From Arthrobacter sp. Soc17.1.1.1 (GTDB lineage Bacteria > Actinomycetota > Actinomycetes > Actinomycetales > Micrococcaceae), in the NCBI RefSeq assembly GCF_036867195.1, contig NZ_JBAJII010000004.1, positions 40,888 to 104,887 on the forward strand: DNA of 64,000 bases, read 5' to 3'. The notes beneath the pieces were generated by a model that was not told the origin of the DNA, searched no databases, and saw only the letters and a program-made list of their open reading frames with translations. A program made the position numbers and the translations under genes. Shown in pieces: positions 1 through 8,154 of this stretch; within the stretch, counting starts at the first letter, position 1, and every line of letters starts with the position of its first letter.

Positions 1-66
1 ACGGCTGACCACATTCACGCCTCCCACGATAGTTCCGGCATGAGCCTCGGCCCCGTCGGCGTAGCC

Positions 67-335
67 GATTGACGGTGTGGAGCGGGGGCGCATAATCCGC
101 AAGGACAGCAGCAAAAAACACCCGGACGGGATGTGACGAAGGAGCAGCCCGACCGCCTTAGGCCGGAGCGAAGCGAGAGGACCATTGCTCTGGTTGGAGC
201 GCCAGCGACAAGCCAGGGAAGCACGAGAACCGCCGTCCACCCACGGGCGCCTGCCGCCGTCCCTCGGGCAGGAAAAAAGGGCCGACACCTACAGGTGCCA
301 GCCCTTACTCATTCGCTCAAATACTCATCTACTCC
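67..335. repeat. Dispersed intergenic element, copy A, with 8-bp iterons
   Basis: About 270 bp that closely resembles 2737-3008. Shared blocks in order are GATTGACGGTGTGGAGCGGGG, a CATAATCCGCAAGGACAGCA block, a GGCCGGAGCGAAGCG block, an ACCATTG(C/T)(C/T)CTGGTTGGAG block and a GGGCCGACACC hairpin. The hairpin (279-304, arms CACCT/AGGTG and GGGC/GCCC) is followed by 8-bp direct repeats at 306-335: TACTCATT, CGCTCAAA, TACTCATC, TACTCC. The repeats run into the stop codon of the next gene. The same 8-mer forms long arrays at 63193-64000. No coding function is apparent. Confidence 0.75.
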
Positions 336-568
336 GGCGGGGCATGGTCGTCCTGGCGGAGCGTGATGATCGCCTTGGCGACGTACACGACGGCCCCGAT
401 CGCGAGGAGGCAGGTCCCGAGAATGCGGAACCAGTTGTCGGCGGTGGGCAGCGCCATCACGAAGAGCAGGGCGGACACCATGCCTGTGAGGGCTTCGATC
501 ACCGCGTCGCGCTTGGTTTTGCGCGTTCGTGCGCGCGGATGTTCCTGTTCGTTCGTCCCCATTGTCAT
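329..568 (-). CDS. Small two-helix membrane protein
   Basis: A 79-residue protein. The N-terminus is charged (about 25 residues, many Lys/Arg/Glu), followed by two hydrophobic segments at roughly residues 26-42 and 46-66 and a short charged tail. It is probably an inner-membrane protein with both ends in the cytoplasm. No family is recognised. The ATG at 562 is an equally good start, and neither has a clear Shine-Dalgarno. Its stop codon lies within the iteron array of the neighbouring repeat element. It is called a gene because the hydrophobic pattern is coherent and there is no competing frame. Confidence 0.5.
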   Translation of the reverse strand: MTMGTNEQEHPRARTRKTKRDAVIEALTGMVSALLFVMALPTADNWFRILGTCLLAIGAVVYVAKAIITLRQDDHAPPE

Positions 569-646
569 GCCCGTGAGTCTAGAGCGCGACGGTACGACCG
601 AGCCGAGCCGCGCTCGATCGGGCGGTGGTCCTCGTTGGGCGTGGTG

Positions 647-862
647 TTACTGGAAGAGATCCTTGTCCGCTGCCGGCGTCCAGGTGAGGTCGACGCGGTC
701 GGGGTGTGAGAACGTGACGGGCTCGGCCTTGATGCGGTCCTCGAGCATGTCCTCCACGCCGGGCGCCGGGATCTGGGGTACGTGGACGCTCAGGCTCTCG
801 CTGAACGGCTTCGCCAGGGTGATGTTCAAGGTCGGGTGCGCGCTGTAGTCCGTGGTGTCCAT
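647..862 (-). CDS. Hypothetical small acidic protein
   Basis: A 71-residue soluble protein beginning MDTTDYSAHPTLNITLAKPF. It is Pro- and Asp-rich, with no signal peptide or membrane segment. I do not recognise a family. It reads in the same direction as the small membrane protein at 329-568, 78 bp further on, so the two could be co-transcribed. Moderate support only: the frame is open and uncontested, but the protein is short. Confidence 0.4.
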   Translation of the reverse strand: MDTTDYSAHPTLNITLAKPFSESLSVHVPQIPAPGVEDMLEDRIKAEPVTFSHPDRVDLTWTPAADKDLFQ

Positions 863-1000
863 GATCGTTTCTTCCTGGTCGGTGGCGTGGGCTTCACTGT
901 ACGGGCCGGCCCTGTCAGTCCTGGTGTGGTGCGCCGGCTGGTAACGGCTTCCCCGGTACGCTCACTGGATTGACCGTTCGTTCTAGGCATGGGGGAAGCA

Positions 1001-1186
1001 ATGGCTCTTAACGGACCGGAATTGTTCGTCATCCTGGCGGTTTATCTGCTCGTGATCGCGGTCTTGGGCTTGGTCTTGTATGTGATCATCCGGTTCGGGG
1101 TGAAGCACGGCATGCGCTCCTACTACGCGGAAGCCTCCCGTCGCTCCGGCCCAGCGGCTGGCCCTGCTGGTGAGCCGGCGCCCTAG
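1001..1186 (+). CDS. Single-pass small membrane protein
   Basis: A 61-residue protein starting MALNGPELFVILAVYLLVIA. One strong transmembrane helix spans about residues 7-30, followed by a basic stretch (RFGVKHGMRSYY) and a Pro/Ala/Gly-rich tail, so the C-terminus is probably cytoplasmic. The start at 1001 is preferred over an in-frame ATG at 989 because GGGGGAAGC sits just upstream of it. Similar short proteins are common in actinobacteria, often near phage or plasmid genes. Function unknown. Confidence 0.55.
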   Translation: MALNGPELFVILAVYLLVIAVLGLVLYVIIRFGVKHGMRSYYAEASRRSGPAAGPAGEPAP

Positions 1187-1316
1187 GCGCAGCTCGTGGC
1201 TGGTTCGTGTGGTCGCGCCAGCGTGTGATGCGGCGGCCGGGGGAGCGTGCGGCGGAGGCCGCCGCCGCGCACCCAGGGATGCTGGTCGCTTGTCCTGGTG
1301 TGGCTGGAAACGAAGA

Positions 1317-1354
1317 GAGGGCCAGACTCCCGTGGGGGTGAGTGTCCGGCCCTC
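1317..1354. terminator. Likely bidirectional terminator hairpin
   Basis: Inverted repeat GAGGGCC ... GGCCCTC with partly paired interior. It lies between the rightward gene ending at 1186 and the leftward gene ending at 1409. There is no U-tract, which is usual for high-GC actinobacteria. The rest of 1187-1408 shows nothing coding. Confidence 0.5.
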
Positions 1355-1408
1355 GGCCTAAGGGTTCAGCCTAGCGGTTTGGCCTGGTCCCGTTGCCGGG
1401 TCCGCCTG

Positions 1409-2518
1409 CTAGTGGCGGTAGGCGGTGTGTTCGTTCTGCGCGGCCAGCGGGAGGATCCCGCGGCTGACCATTTCACGCATCAGTCGTGCGAGGCGGTGCT
1501 GGTGGTCGGATTCGAGGGCCTTGTCGAAGTACGCGGCGGCTACGGATGACTGCCCGCGGTACCAGCGCAGCCAGCCGAGGAAGCAGAACAGTGGGGCGCG
1601 GTCCTCGATCGGCGTGTAGGCGAAGATCCTGATGAGCAGTTCTTCGGTGGCTTCCACCCGGGCCCAGTCGGGCTGACCTTCGAACCGGCCGGCGAGGACC
1701 TGCTGGTAGGTGGCCTCGTCGTCGGTGGGGCTGATCGCATCAGCCATGATCCGGTCCCGGATGGGCTTGATGAACAGGTACCCGGCGAGGTCGCATGCCT
1801 CGTTCTCCTTGGCGGACTCCTCCCCTAGTGCGTCGTGGAACTCCTTGCCGAGTGCGTCACTCCACTGTTCGCGGGCGATGCGCATGCTCGTATGGTCGAA
1901 GTCCAGCGCCTCCGGCACTCCACCAAGATTCACGAGGTAGGTGAACTCGGTGATGGTCAGGTGCGCCTGATCGGAGCCGATGAACGCAGGGTCTACGGCC
2001 AGTGTCATGGGGTCCTTCTGGGTGTTGTAGCCGCGGTAGATCAGTTCGGCGTTCATGATGCTGTCGCGGATCTCGTTGGTGGGGTTCAGGGTGCAGCACC
2101 CGCTGTCCTCGCAGAAGTAGGGCGTCCATCCCTTGTCGGTGATCAGCCACCCGTTCTGGAGGCTGATGCCGGCCCGGTCCAGCTCGGTCTCGATGGCCCG
2201 CGCGTAGTCCATGTAGGGCTTGGCGTCGGGGTTCGTCCCGGACTGGGCGGCTTCGGCGACCTCGTTGGTGTAGACGAACAGCAGGACGCTGTCGGCGGCG
2301 GTGTCCGTGCGCAGGTAGCGCATGAGCTTGTGGGCGAAGTCGGTCGGGCTGATCATCTCGGCCGGGGTGTCGACCCGCAGGGTCGCCCCGGTCATGGTGC
2401 CGCGCATGGTCACGAATGCGAAAGACTCGCGCGGCTGGAACCCGAGGGCGCTGGGGATGAAGGCGAGCAAGTCAGCTGCCGTCGTGGCGGTCAGCTGGTT
2501 GTGGGTGTTCTCGTTCAC
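1409..2518 (-). CDS. DUF4192 domain-containing protein
   Basis: A 369-residue soluble protein. The N-terminus reads TAADLLAFIPSALGFQPRES, then FVTMRGTMTGATLRVDTP, which is the hallmark opening of the actinobacterial DUF4192 family (ADLL-x-LP-x-LGF-P-ES and RVDLP). The family has no established function but is widespread in actinobacterial chromosomes and plasmids. The C-terminal third (about 290-345) is Ala/Leu-rich with FLGWLRWYRGQSSVAAAYFDKALE, resembling a short helical repeat that is also typical of the family. The ATG at 2518 is preceded by CAAGGAGCACAC, a good ribosome site. It is flanked on both sides by copies of the iteron-bearing intergenic element. Confidence 0.8.
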   Translation of the reverse strand: MNENTHNQLTATTAADLLAFIPSALGFQPRESFAFVTMRGTMTGATLRVDTPAEMISPTDFAHKLMRYLRTDTAADSVLLFVYTNEVAEAAQSGTNPDAKPYMDYARAIETELDRAGISLQNGWLITDKGWTPYFCEDSGCCTLNPTNEIRDSIMNAELIYRGYNTQKDPMTLAVDPAFIGSDQAHLTITEFTYLVNLGGVPEALDFDHTSMRIAREQWSDALGKEFHDALGEESAKENEACDLAGYLFIKPIRDRIMADAISPTDDEATYQQVLAGRFEGQPDWARVEATEELLIRIFAYTPIEDRAPLFCFLGWLRWYRGQSSVAAAYFDKALESDHQHRLARLMREMVSRGILPLAAQNEHTAYRH

Positions 2519-2736
2519 GGTGTGTGCTCCTTGTGACAGGTGGGTGGGGGCCGGGGCCTGTGGTGACCAGTAGTGGCCCCTTTCCCCTCATGTTTTTTGC
2601 CTGCTGGCGAGCTCGCTCGCTCGTTCCCGACGGAGCACCGTGCAACCCGAAGGGCGCGGGCCTGCCAGGAACCTCGAAGGAAATAAGCGACGCAGGAGCG
2701 CCGTAGAGGTTCATGGCCGGCCTGCGTCGCGTCAGC

Positions 2737-3008
2737 GATTGACGGTGTGGAGCGGGGACACATAATCCGCAAGGACAGCAGACAAAAAACATCAGGGTCG
2801 GGTGCGACGAAGGAGCGCCCGGGCCTCATCAGGCCGGAGCGAAGCGCAGGACCATTGCCCTGGTTGGAGCGCCAGCGACAATCCTGGGAAGCCTGTAGAC
2901 CGCCGGCCGCCCGCGGCCGCCAGCCAACGGAACCCCAGCAACGACGAAGGGCCGACACCCATCAGGTGCCAGACCTTACTCACTTACTCAAATATTCATT
3001 CACTCATC
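2737..3008. repeat. Dispersed intergenic element, copy B, with 8-bp iterons
   Basis: Second copy of the element at 67-335, with the same order of conserved blocks and the same orientation. It ends with four 8-bp units: TACTCACT (2977), TACTCAAA (2985), TATTCATT (2993) and CACTCATC (3001-3008). Preceding bases 2519-2736 lack a convincing gene; they hold a GC-rich stretch with repeated CTCG around 2610-2625. The two copies differ by scattered substitutions and small indels, so the duplication is not recent, and the conserved blocks suggest selection. Confidence 0.75.
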
Positions 3009-3060
3009 GGTGTCGACCAGGCGTAATGCGCGCGGTCGGGGCAGCAGTAGAGGCCGAGGC

Positions 3061-4005
3061 TCAGTCGAGCCAGTCCGGGCGGCCGGCGAGGCCGAGCCGG
3101 TAGCGCGCCGCATCCACGGAGGGGCTATGCGGCCCGAGGGCCAGCTGGAAGGTCCGCAACTGCAAGCGGGTGCGCTGCAACCGGAGGCGATTGGTGAGCG
3201 AGCGGTCACCGCGGCCAGGCACCCCGGCGAAGGGTGCCACGGACGGGGAGATGACCAGCGCCCCGGCGCTTGCAATGCCGGCGTAGAAGAGCCGCTCGGC
3301 ACGGTTCAACCCGTCCGGTGCGGAGAGGAAGGTCAGGAGCTCGGCGGGGACGGGTTCGAGGTCGGGTTCCAGCGCGCGCAGCGCCTCGTCGAGTTCCCGG
3401 CGGGTGACCGGCAGGTCTTCGGCGCCGAGGGTCCGGGCGCTGCGGGACCAGTCTGAGACGTAGGTGTCAGCCCAATCGCGGCCGAACCGCGGGGCCAGGT
3501 CGTGGCCTACGGCCTCGTGGGCGCCGAGGAAGGCATCCGTAAAGGCCAGGTGAACCCAGCGCAGCAAGGCGGGGTCGGAGGCGGAGTAGTCGCGGCCGTC
3601 GTCGGTGGTGCCGCGAACCCGCCCGTGCATGCGGCGGACTCGTGCTGAGTCCCGCTCGGCGAGTTCGACGGAGCCGAAGGTGGTGATGGTGAGCCAGCGC
3701 GCGGTCCCGGCGAGACGCGCCCAGGGATCGCTACGGTACGAGGAGTGCCGTGCGACCCCGGCCATCGCCAGCGGGTGTGCGCCTTGACCAAGGAGGGCCG
3801 CGACGCCGCCGACCAAAGTGGACATACCGCCGTGGACTTGCCACACGACGCCGTCGGGTTCGAACAGCCCTGGCCCTTCGCCGACGAGGGCGATGTCGCG
3901 CACCCAGTCCGGCGCCCCCGTGGGGTCACCGGAGACCCGGGCGCGGAAAGCACTGCGGACGCGGTGGGACAACTCGGCGGGGCGCGGTATCGAGCTCACA
4001 GGCAT
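3061..4005 (-). CDS. Oxygenase MpaB family protein (DUF2236)
   Basis: A 314-residue protein with the MpaB/DUF2236 signature: HGGMSTLVGGVAALLGQGAHP near residues 60-80, then a SSYRSDPWARLAGTARW segment, TITTFGS, and LLRWVHLAFTDAFLGAHE around 150-165. Members include the latex-clearing rubber oxygenase Lcp and the fungal MpaB domain, which bind heme b through a conserved His; most bacterial members have no assigned substrate. No signal peptide is visible, so it is probably cytoplasmic. GGAG lies 4 bp before the ATG at 4005 and 1 bp before another ATG at 4008, so 4005 is preferred. It reads leftward alone, between an iteron element and an HNH nuclease gene. Confidence 0.8.
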   Translation of the reverse strand: MPVSSIPRPAELSHRVRSAFRARVSGDPTGAPDWVRDIALVGEGPGLFEPDGVVWQVHGGMSTLVGGVAALLGQGAHPLAMAGVARHSSYRSDPWARLAGTARWLTITTFGSVELAERDSARVRRMHGRVRGTTDDGRDYSASDPALLRWVHLAFTDAFLGAHEAVGHDLAPRFGRDWADTYVSDWSRSARTLGAEDLPVTRRELDEALRALEPDLEPVPAELLTFLSAPDGLNRAERLFYAGIASAGALVISPSVAPFAGVPGRGDRSLTNRLRLQRTRLQLRTFQLALGPHSPSVDAARYRLGLAGRPDWLD

Positions 4006-4112
4006 CATGCTCCAACGCTAGGTCGACGACGACAGACACCCACGGACAGGAATCTACTACACAGCGTAGAACACGGACCTGACACGGCGATGGCAGAGAA
4101 AACCCTTCATGG

Positions 4113-4598
4113 TCAGAAGAGCGTTGGCGCTTCGGGGTTGGCGCCGATCAGCAGGAGCCGGATGATCGTTTCGTTCCAGCCGTGCTCGAGGAGGGCAGTA
4201 CGCAGCTCGAGTGACTGGGCATGGAACTGGACCCGGCCGATCCCGCGCCACCGGAAGGACGACGCGTTGGCGTGCCGTCCCTTCCGGGACCGGTCGAGCA
4301 TGTTCAGCGCCTGAGTCCCTGGGACCAGGTGCGTTTCCGTCCCGGTACTGGCATGAACGCACAGCGGCACGTCGCAGACGTGCATAAGGATGATCCCGGG
4401 GTGCAGGGTTTCCCCGGTGAGGTCTTCGTAGGCGTAGCGTTGCGGCCGCAGGGCGCGTTGTCCGCCGTCGCGGGTGACCCAGAACCGTCCGTACCCGTCA
4501 TCAGCGACGGCGCCGGTCCAGATCCAGCAGTCAGTCGGCCGCGGACCTCGGACGACTTTCTCCCAGAACCGGTCGGCCTCTCCCCTGCGCTGCCTCAT
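4113..4598 (-). CDS. HNH endonuclease (HNH_3-like)
   Basis: A 161-residue protein. The N-terminal FWEKV and CWIWTG, then YGRFWVTR, then RPQRYAYEDLTGE, then LMHVCDVPLCVHASTG, then LNMLDRSRKGRH follow the order seen in phage and plasmid HNH nucleases of the HNH_3 type (H-x2-CD-x2-LCVNP and N-x-D-x3-KGR). The usual CVNPxHL is altered here to CVHASTG, so one metal-binding His is not in its usual place and activity is uncertain. A C-terminal extension (about 115-161) contains a helical LRTALLEHGWNETIIRLLL segment resembling a small HTH. Such genes act in homing or phage packaging. Confidence 0.75.
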   Translation of the reverse strand: MRQRRGEADRFWEKVVRGPRPTDCWIWTGAVADDGYGRFWVTRDGGQRALRPQRYAYEDLTGETLHPGIILMHVCDVPLCVHASTGTETHLVPGTQALNMLDRSRKGRHANASSFRWRGIGRVQFHAQSLELRTALLEHGWNETIIRLLLIGANPEAPTLF

Positions 4599-4621
4599 CC
4601 TCTGCTACTTCCGCCGGTAGG

Positions 4622-4921
4622 TCATCGGACCCGGACTGGCCGGCCCGTGATTGGCCGGCGGCCCTCCATCCGTACCACCCACATGATGACGAGTGCGGCC
4701 GTTGCAGCGACCATGGGCGGTCCCCACCAGGACGAGTCGGACAGGGCGACCACGACGAACCAGCAGGCGAACCAGAGCGCGACGGCCAGCGCGCCGGCGA
4801 CCTGATTGCGGATGCGCGGCGGGATTGGCAGGAGCAGCAGCGGGAGTCGGAGAATGGCTCGGCCGAAGAGGTAGCTGTAGCGGGTGCTCGAGGTGAGTAG
4901 CCAGCAAATGATTTTGATCAT
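4622..4921 (-). CDS. Small membrane protein, two to three helices
   Basis: A 99-residue protein. Hydrophobic segments lie at about residues 20-35, 43-60 and 67-84, with Arg-rich loops and a strongly basic C-terminus. No family is recognised. The start ATG at 4921 is preceded by CAGGAGACGACG, a strong ribosome-binding site, which supports translation. It lies between the HNH nuclease gene and the resolvase gene, all leftward, with a 23-bp gap to the HNH gene, so the HNH gene may be its operon partner. Confidence 0.5.
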   Translation of the reverse strand: MIKIICWLLTSSTRYSYLFGRAILRLPLLLLPIPPRIRNQVAGALAVALWFACWFVVVALSDSSWWGPPMVAATAALVIMWVVRMEGRRPITGRPVRVR

Positions 4922-4982
4922 CGTCGTCTCCTGGCCGCCGGGCGATCGTGTCGAGCGGATTCAATCTGCATCGTCTAGGTCC

Positions 4983-5555
4983 TCACTTGGCTTTTTGGTG
5001 CCGGTACAAGGTGGCCCTGCTCCAGCCGACCAGGCGCGCGGCGTCTTCGGCGGTCACGCCTTTGGCGCGGGCTTCGGCAACGACGGCGAGCTTCGCGGCG
5101 ATGACCTTCGGGTCGGAGGGTGGTCGGCCGAAGCGGGTCCCGTTTTGCCGGGCCGCGACGAGGCCCGCGTTGACACGTTCGACGATGAGCTCCCGCTCGT
5201 ACTCCGCCAGGGTGGCCAGCATGTTCAGCATCAGCCGGCCCGTCGAGGTCTCCGGATCAATTCCATCTGACAGAGATCGGACCAGGATCCCCCGCTCCCG
5301 CAGCAGGTTCACCGTATTTAGGACGTCAATGAGCGACCGGCCCAGCCGGTCGACGCGCCAGACAATGACGGTGTCTCCCTCGTCGGCGTACTCGAGGAGC
5401 TTCTTCATCCCGGGCCGGTCGACCGCGGTCCTGCTGCCCGAGGTGACATCAGCGAAGACATCACGTTTCTGCACCCCGGCGGCGACAAGTGCGTCGAGCT
5501 GCAGCTTCGCGTCCTGAGCCGATGTACTCACGCGGGTATAGCCAAGATGCCTCAT
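4983..5555 (-). CDS. Serine recombinase (resolvase/invertase family)
   Basis: A 190-residue small serine recombinase. YTRVS at residues 6-10 gives the nucleophile Ser10; TSGSRTAVDRPG (38-49), VIVWRVDRLGRS (63-74) and the E-helix ENERELIVERV-like segment are the resolvase catalytic core. The C-terminal VTAEDAARLVGWSRATLYRH (about 167-186) is the helix-turn-helix that binds res half-sites. Length and layout match Tn3-type resolvases and plasmid multimer-resolution enzymes. The upstream DNA (5568-5714) holds a palindrome with a central AT dinucleotide and extra half-site-like motifs, so its target is probably its own promoter region. No matching transposase lies beside it, which favours a plasmid-resolution role. 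Confidence 0.9.
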   Translation of the reverse strand: MRHLGYTRVSTSAQDAKLQLDALVAAGVQKRDVFADVTSGSRTAVDRPGMKKLLEYADEGDTVIVWRVDRLGRSLIDVLNTVNLLRERGILVRSLSDGIDPETSTGRLMLNMLATLAEYERELIVERVNAGLVAARQNGTRFGRPPSDPKVIAAKLAVVAEARAKGVTAEDAARLVGWSRATLYRHQKAK

Positions 5556-5567
5556 TCAAACAGTCTG

Positions 5568-5714
5568 CCTCACAAAGTGCTGGCGACACGACCGTTGAGA
5601 CACTTTACGGTGAGGCGACTTTCCGAGACACCCAGAGCCCCGAAATCTAGGGGAAGTACTCAAGCTCGGAAATGGGCGACTGGTTGTCTCATAAAACTAT
5701 AGTTTTTCGAGACA
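5568..5714. promoter_or_regulatory. Candidate res site of the adjacent serine recombinase
   Basis: At 5685-5714 two 14-bp arms, TGTCTCATAAAACT and AGTTTTTCGAGACA, flank a central AT, with 12 of 14 positions complementary. Small serine recombinases cut at the central dinucleotide of just such sites of about 28-30 bp. Between 5568 and 5640 further half-site-like motifs occur (GCCTCAC, GAGACAC twice, GTGAGGCGAC), as expected for accessory sites II and III. The rest of the gap to 5958 shows no gene. Confidence 0.6.
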
Positions 5715-5958
5715 CGACCAAAGGGCGGTTGAACTGAATAGGCGTTTCACTTGAGGTAGCCCTGCGCCCGTCTTCTTCGTCCCGGCTATACGTACGCTTC
5801 CCCGGCCTGGCGCGGCCGGCCGGTCCGGAACCCTGCGTGGTGTCAGTGGACGACCGGCTATCGGAACGGTACGCAGCAGTTCGTCGCTCGCTCGCGTCCA
5901 CTGATTCGCGCGTGCGCCTTAGTCTCGTTGGGCTGCGCCGGTCGTGCGAAGCTTGATC

Positions 5959-6561
5959 ATGCGTATCGCCGATTTCCCTGTGCCAGATACTGCTGCCGCC
6001 CGTGGCGCTCAATCGCTGGCGACCCAGTACCAGTCCACCGCGCTCACCGCTCACGCCGTCCGCTCCTGGCTCTGGGCCGAAGCGTTCGCCGTCGTCGAAG
6101 AGTTGCGGGACGTCGACCACGAACTCCTGTACGTTGCTGCACTCCTCCACGACATCGGCACCGTAACTGAGTACGACAACCACATCACCTCCTACGAGCA
6201 CGCCGGCGGGCACGTAGGGGTCGCGCTGACCGCCGGTGCAGGATGGTCCGCAACGCGCCGTCAACGTGTGCTTAACGTAATCGTGCGTCACAACTGGCCG
6301 ACCGTAGATCCAGATCTCGACGTTGAAGGGTACTTGCTCGAGACGGCCACCGGTTTAGACATCTCCGGTGACAGGCCGGACGCGCTTCCCGAGGAGTTCC
6401 TTCGCGAGGTGCTCGCCGTGCACCCGCGCGGCCGCCTCGCGCAAGAGTTCGGCGCGTGTGTCATCGATCAGGCCGAGCGGAAGCCGACGACGGCCGCCCG
6501 ACGCATCGTTGACGGTGGTGTCGTCCGCAAGCTGAAGGAGAACCCGCTCGAGCGGCTTTAG
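5959..6561 (+). CDS. HD-domain hydrolase, cyanamide-hydratase-like
   Basis: A 200-residue protein beginning MRIADFPVPDTAAAR. HAVRSWLWAEAF, then LLYVAALLHDIGTV (the HD metal pair), then SYEHAGGHVG and a VLNVIVRHN segment give the H...HD...H order of the HD superfamily. The spacing resembles the branch that includes fungal cyanamide hydratase and bacterial putative phosphohydrolases. The substrate cannot be read from the sequence. A GTG at 5944 would add five residues; neither start has an obvious ribosome site. It stands alone between the resolvase and a MarR/exporter pair. Confidence 0.75.
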   Translation: MRIADFPVPDTAAARGAQSLATQYQSTALTAHAVRSWLWAEAFAVVEELRDVDHELLYVAALLHDIGTVTEYDNHITSYEHAGGHVGVALTAGAGWSATRRQRVLNVIVRHNWPTVDPDLDVEGYLLETATGLDISGDRPDALPEEFLREVLAVHPRGRLAQEFGACVIDQAERKPTTAARRIVDGGVVRKLKENPLERL

Positions 6562-6682
6562 CGATACTGGCCGGAAGACTCTAGTTTATGTGACTGAGCT
6601 AACGACTATCAGGTATCGCTAATCCAGCCGTGCGCTGTCTGGTGGCCGATCGGTTACCGGGCACTCTCCTGCAGGGGAGCTT

Positions 6683-7174
6683 TTAGTGGTCGAGTGATGC
6701 AAGAAGTGCGGCGAGGGTGTTCTGCTGCTCGGTAGTGAGTACTTTAAGGAACTCGCGCTCGACGGCTACATGGTCGGGAAGGATGCTGTCGACGATCTCG
6801 CGGCCCGTGTCGGTGAGATGGACAAGTTTCCCTCGTCCGTCGTGCTGGTTCGCGATGCGTTCGATCAGCCCGTCGGCCTCGAGCTTGTTCAAGCGCTGAG
6901 CGATCGCGCTCGAGGTGACCATCGAGGTTCCTACTAGGTCCTTCGGACTCAACGAATAGGGGTCTCCGGAACGGCGCAGAGTTGCCAGCACGTCAAAGGT
7001 AGGTGCATCAATTCCGTGGGCTGCGAAATTCTCGGACAGCCGGACCTCGATCCTGCGCGCTACCCGGGAGAGACGACCGATGACGGCCATCGGGCTCACG
7101 TCAACATCTGGGCGTTCACGCGCCCACTGCTCGAGCACGCCTGCCACATGATCCTGAGCTTCTGACCGGGTCAT
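6683..7174 (-). CDS. MarR-family transcriptional regulator
   Basis: A 163-residue MarR protein. An N-terminal dimerisation helix (about 30-52), then FDVLATLRRSG, a recognition helix near SMVTSSAIAQRLNKLEADGL (84-103), a wing with DGRGKLVHLTDTG (112-124) and a C-terminal dimerisation helix form the standard winged-helix plan. It is divergent from the EamA exporter gene at 7220. The 45-bp gap holds a perfect 13-bp inverted repeat at 7194-7228, almost certainly its operator, so it likely represses both itself and the exporter until a ligand binds. The ligand is unknown. Confidence 0.9.
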   Translation of the reverse strand: MTRSEAQDHVAGVLEQWARERPDVDVSPMAVIGRLSRVARRIEVRLSENFAAHGIDAPTFDVLATLRRSGDPYSLSPKDLVGTSMVTSSAIAQRLNKLEADGLIERIANQHDGRGKLVHLTDTGREIVDSILPDHVAVEREFLKVLTTEQQNTLAALLASLDH

Positions 7175-7193
7175 AGGAGCAGCCTAGTCAGAA

Positions 7194-7228
7194 GCTAAGC
7201 ACTAAGATAGTTTTGCTTAGTGCTTAGC
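7194..7228. promoter_or_regulatory. Palindromic operator between marR-like gene and EamA exporter
   Basis: GCTAAGCACTAAG and CTTAGTGCTTAGC form perfect 13-bp arms around a 9-bp spacer. The right arm overlaps the first codons of the exporter gene, so a bound dimer would block its transcription start or initiation directly. Confidence 0.8.
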
Positions 7229-8128
7229 AATCGGTGGATGGTCCTACTCCTGACAGCTGTCGCTCCTTGCGTGTGGGGGACGACGTACATCATCACCTCT
7301 GAGCTGCTGCCCCCTGACAGGCCGCTCCTGGCCGCAGCTCTCCGCTCCCTCCCGGCTGGGGTGCTGTTGGTGGTCCTGGTCCGCAAGCTCCCGCAGGGGA
7401 GCTGGTGGTGGCGCTCCAGTGTCCTGGGAGTCCTGAACATCGGGGTGTTTTTCGCGCTGCTGTTCATCGCCGCCTATCGGCTACCCGGTGGAGTCGCCGC
7501 AACCATCGGAGCCGTCCAACCACTCCTGGTCGCGGTCCTGGCCGCCGGCTGGCTCGGGGAGAAACTGACACGGACGAAACTTACCGCCGGGGTCACCGGC
7601 CTGGTGGGTGTCGCGTTGCTCGTCCTGCAAGCCCAGGCCCGACTCGACCTTTTGGGCGTGGTCGCCGCCCTCGGAGGCGCGGTAGCTATGGCCTGCGGCG
7701 TGGTCCTGACGAAGAAATGGGGTAGACCTGACACGCTGCTGGCTACCACGTCCTGGCAGCTCGTCGCAGGCGGGCTCTTCCTCACTCCAATCGCCTTCCT
7801 GATCGAAGGTCCGCCACCGGCGGATCTGACGCTGCCCAACCTTCTCGGTTACCTCTACCTCGGGATCATCGGCACCGCCCTGGCTTATACGCTCTGGTTC
7901 CGAGGCGTCCACCTCCTACCGGCATCGACCACCGCGATACTCGGCCTCCTCAGCCCACTCGTAGCAACCCTGGCAGGATGGGCCCTTATCAACCAGGACC
8001 TGACCCCCGGGCAGCTCCTCGGCGCCGCCATCATCCTCGGCACCCTTGCCCTGAGCGCACTCCGAACACCCCGTAGCGTCGCACCAACCTCTCAACACGT
8101 TGCCTCGACAACAGGCAACGGACGCTAA
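7220..8128 (+). CDS. EamA/DMT-family exporter
   Basis: A 302-residue, ten-helix drug/metabolite transporter with two EamA repeats. The first helix contains APCVWGTTYI followed by LLPPDRPLLAAALR, and the second repeat has GYLYLGIIGTALAYTLWFRG and LLSPLVATLAGW, both characteristic. Members export amino acids, purine analogues or toxic compounds; the substrate is not predictable here. The GTG at 7220 lies inside the operator arm, so translation may be leaderless; the ATG at 7238 is the alternative, but it would lack the short polar N-terminus. Divergence from a MarR repressor suggests a ligand-induced efflux function. The tail after about residue 282 is polar. Confidence 0.85.
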   Translation: MLSNRWMVLLLTAVAPCVWGTTYIITSELLPPDRPLLAAALRSLPAGVLLVVLVRKLPQGSWWWRSSVLGVLNIGVFFALLFIAAYRLPGGVAATIGAVQPLLVAVLAAGWLGEKLTRTKLTAGVTGLVGVALLVLQAQARLDLLGVVAALGGAVAMACGVVLTKKWGRPDTLLATTSWQLVAGGLFLTPIAFLIEGPPPADLTLPNLLGYLYLGIIGTALAYTLWFRGVHLLPASTTAILGLLSPLVATLAGWALINQDLTPGQLLGAAIILGTLALSALRTPRSVAPTSQHVASTTGNGR

Positions 8129-8154
8129 CCCATCCTCAATCGCATCGCCTCGCA

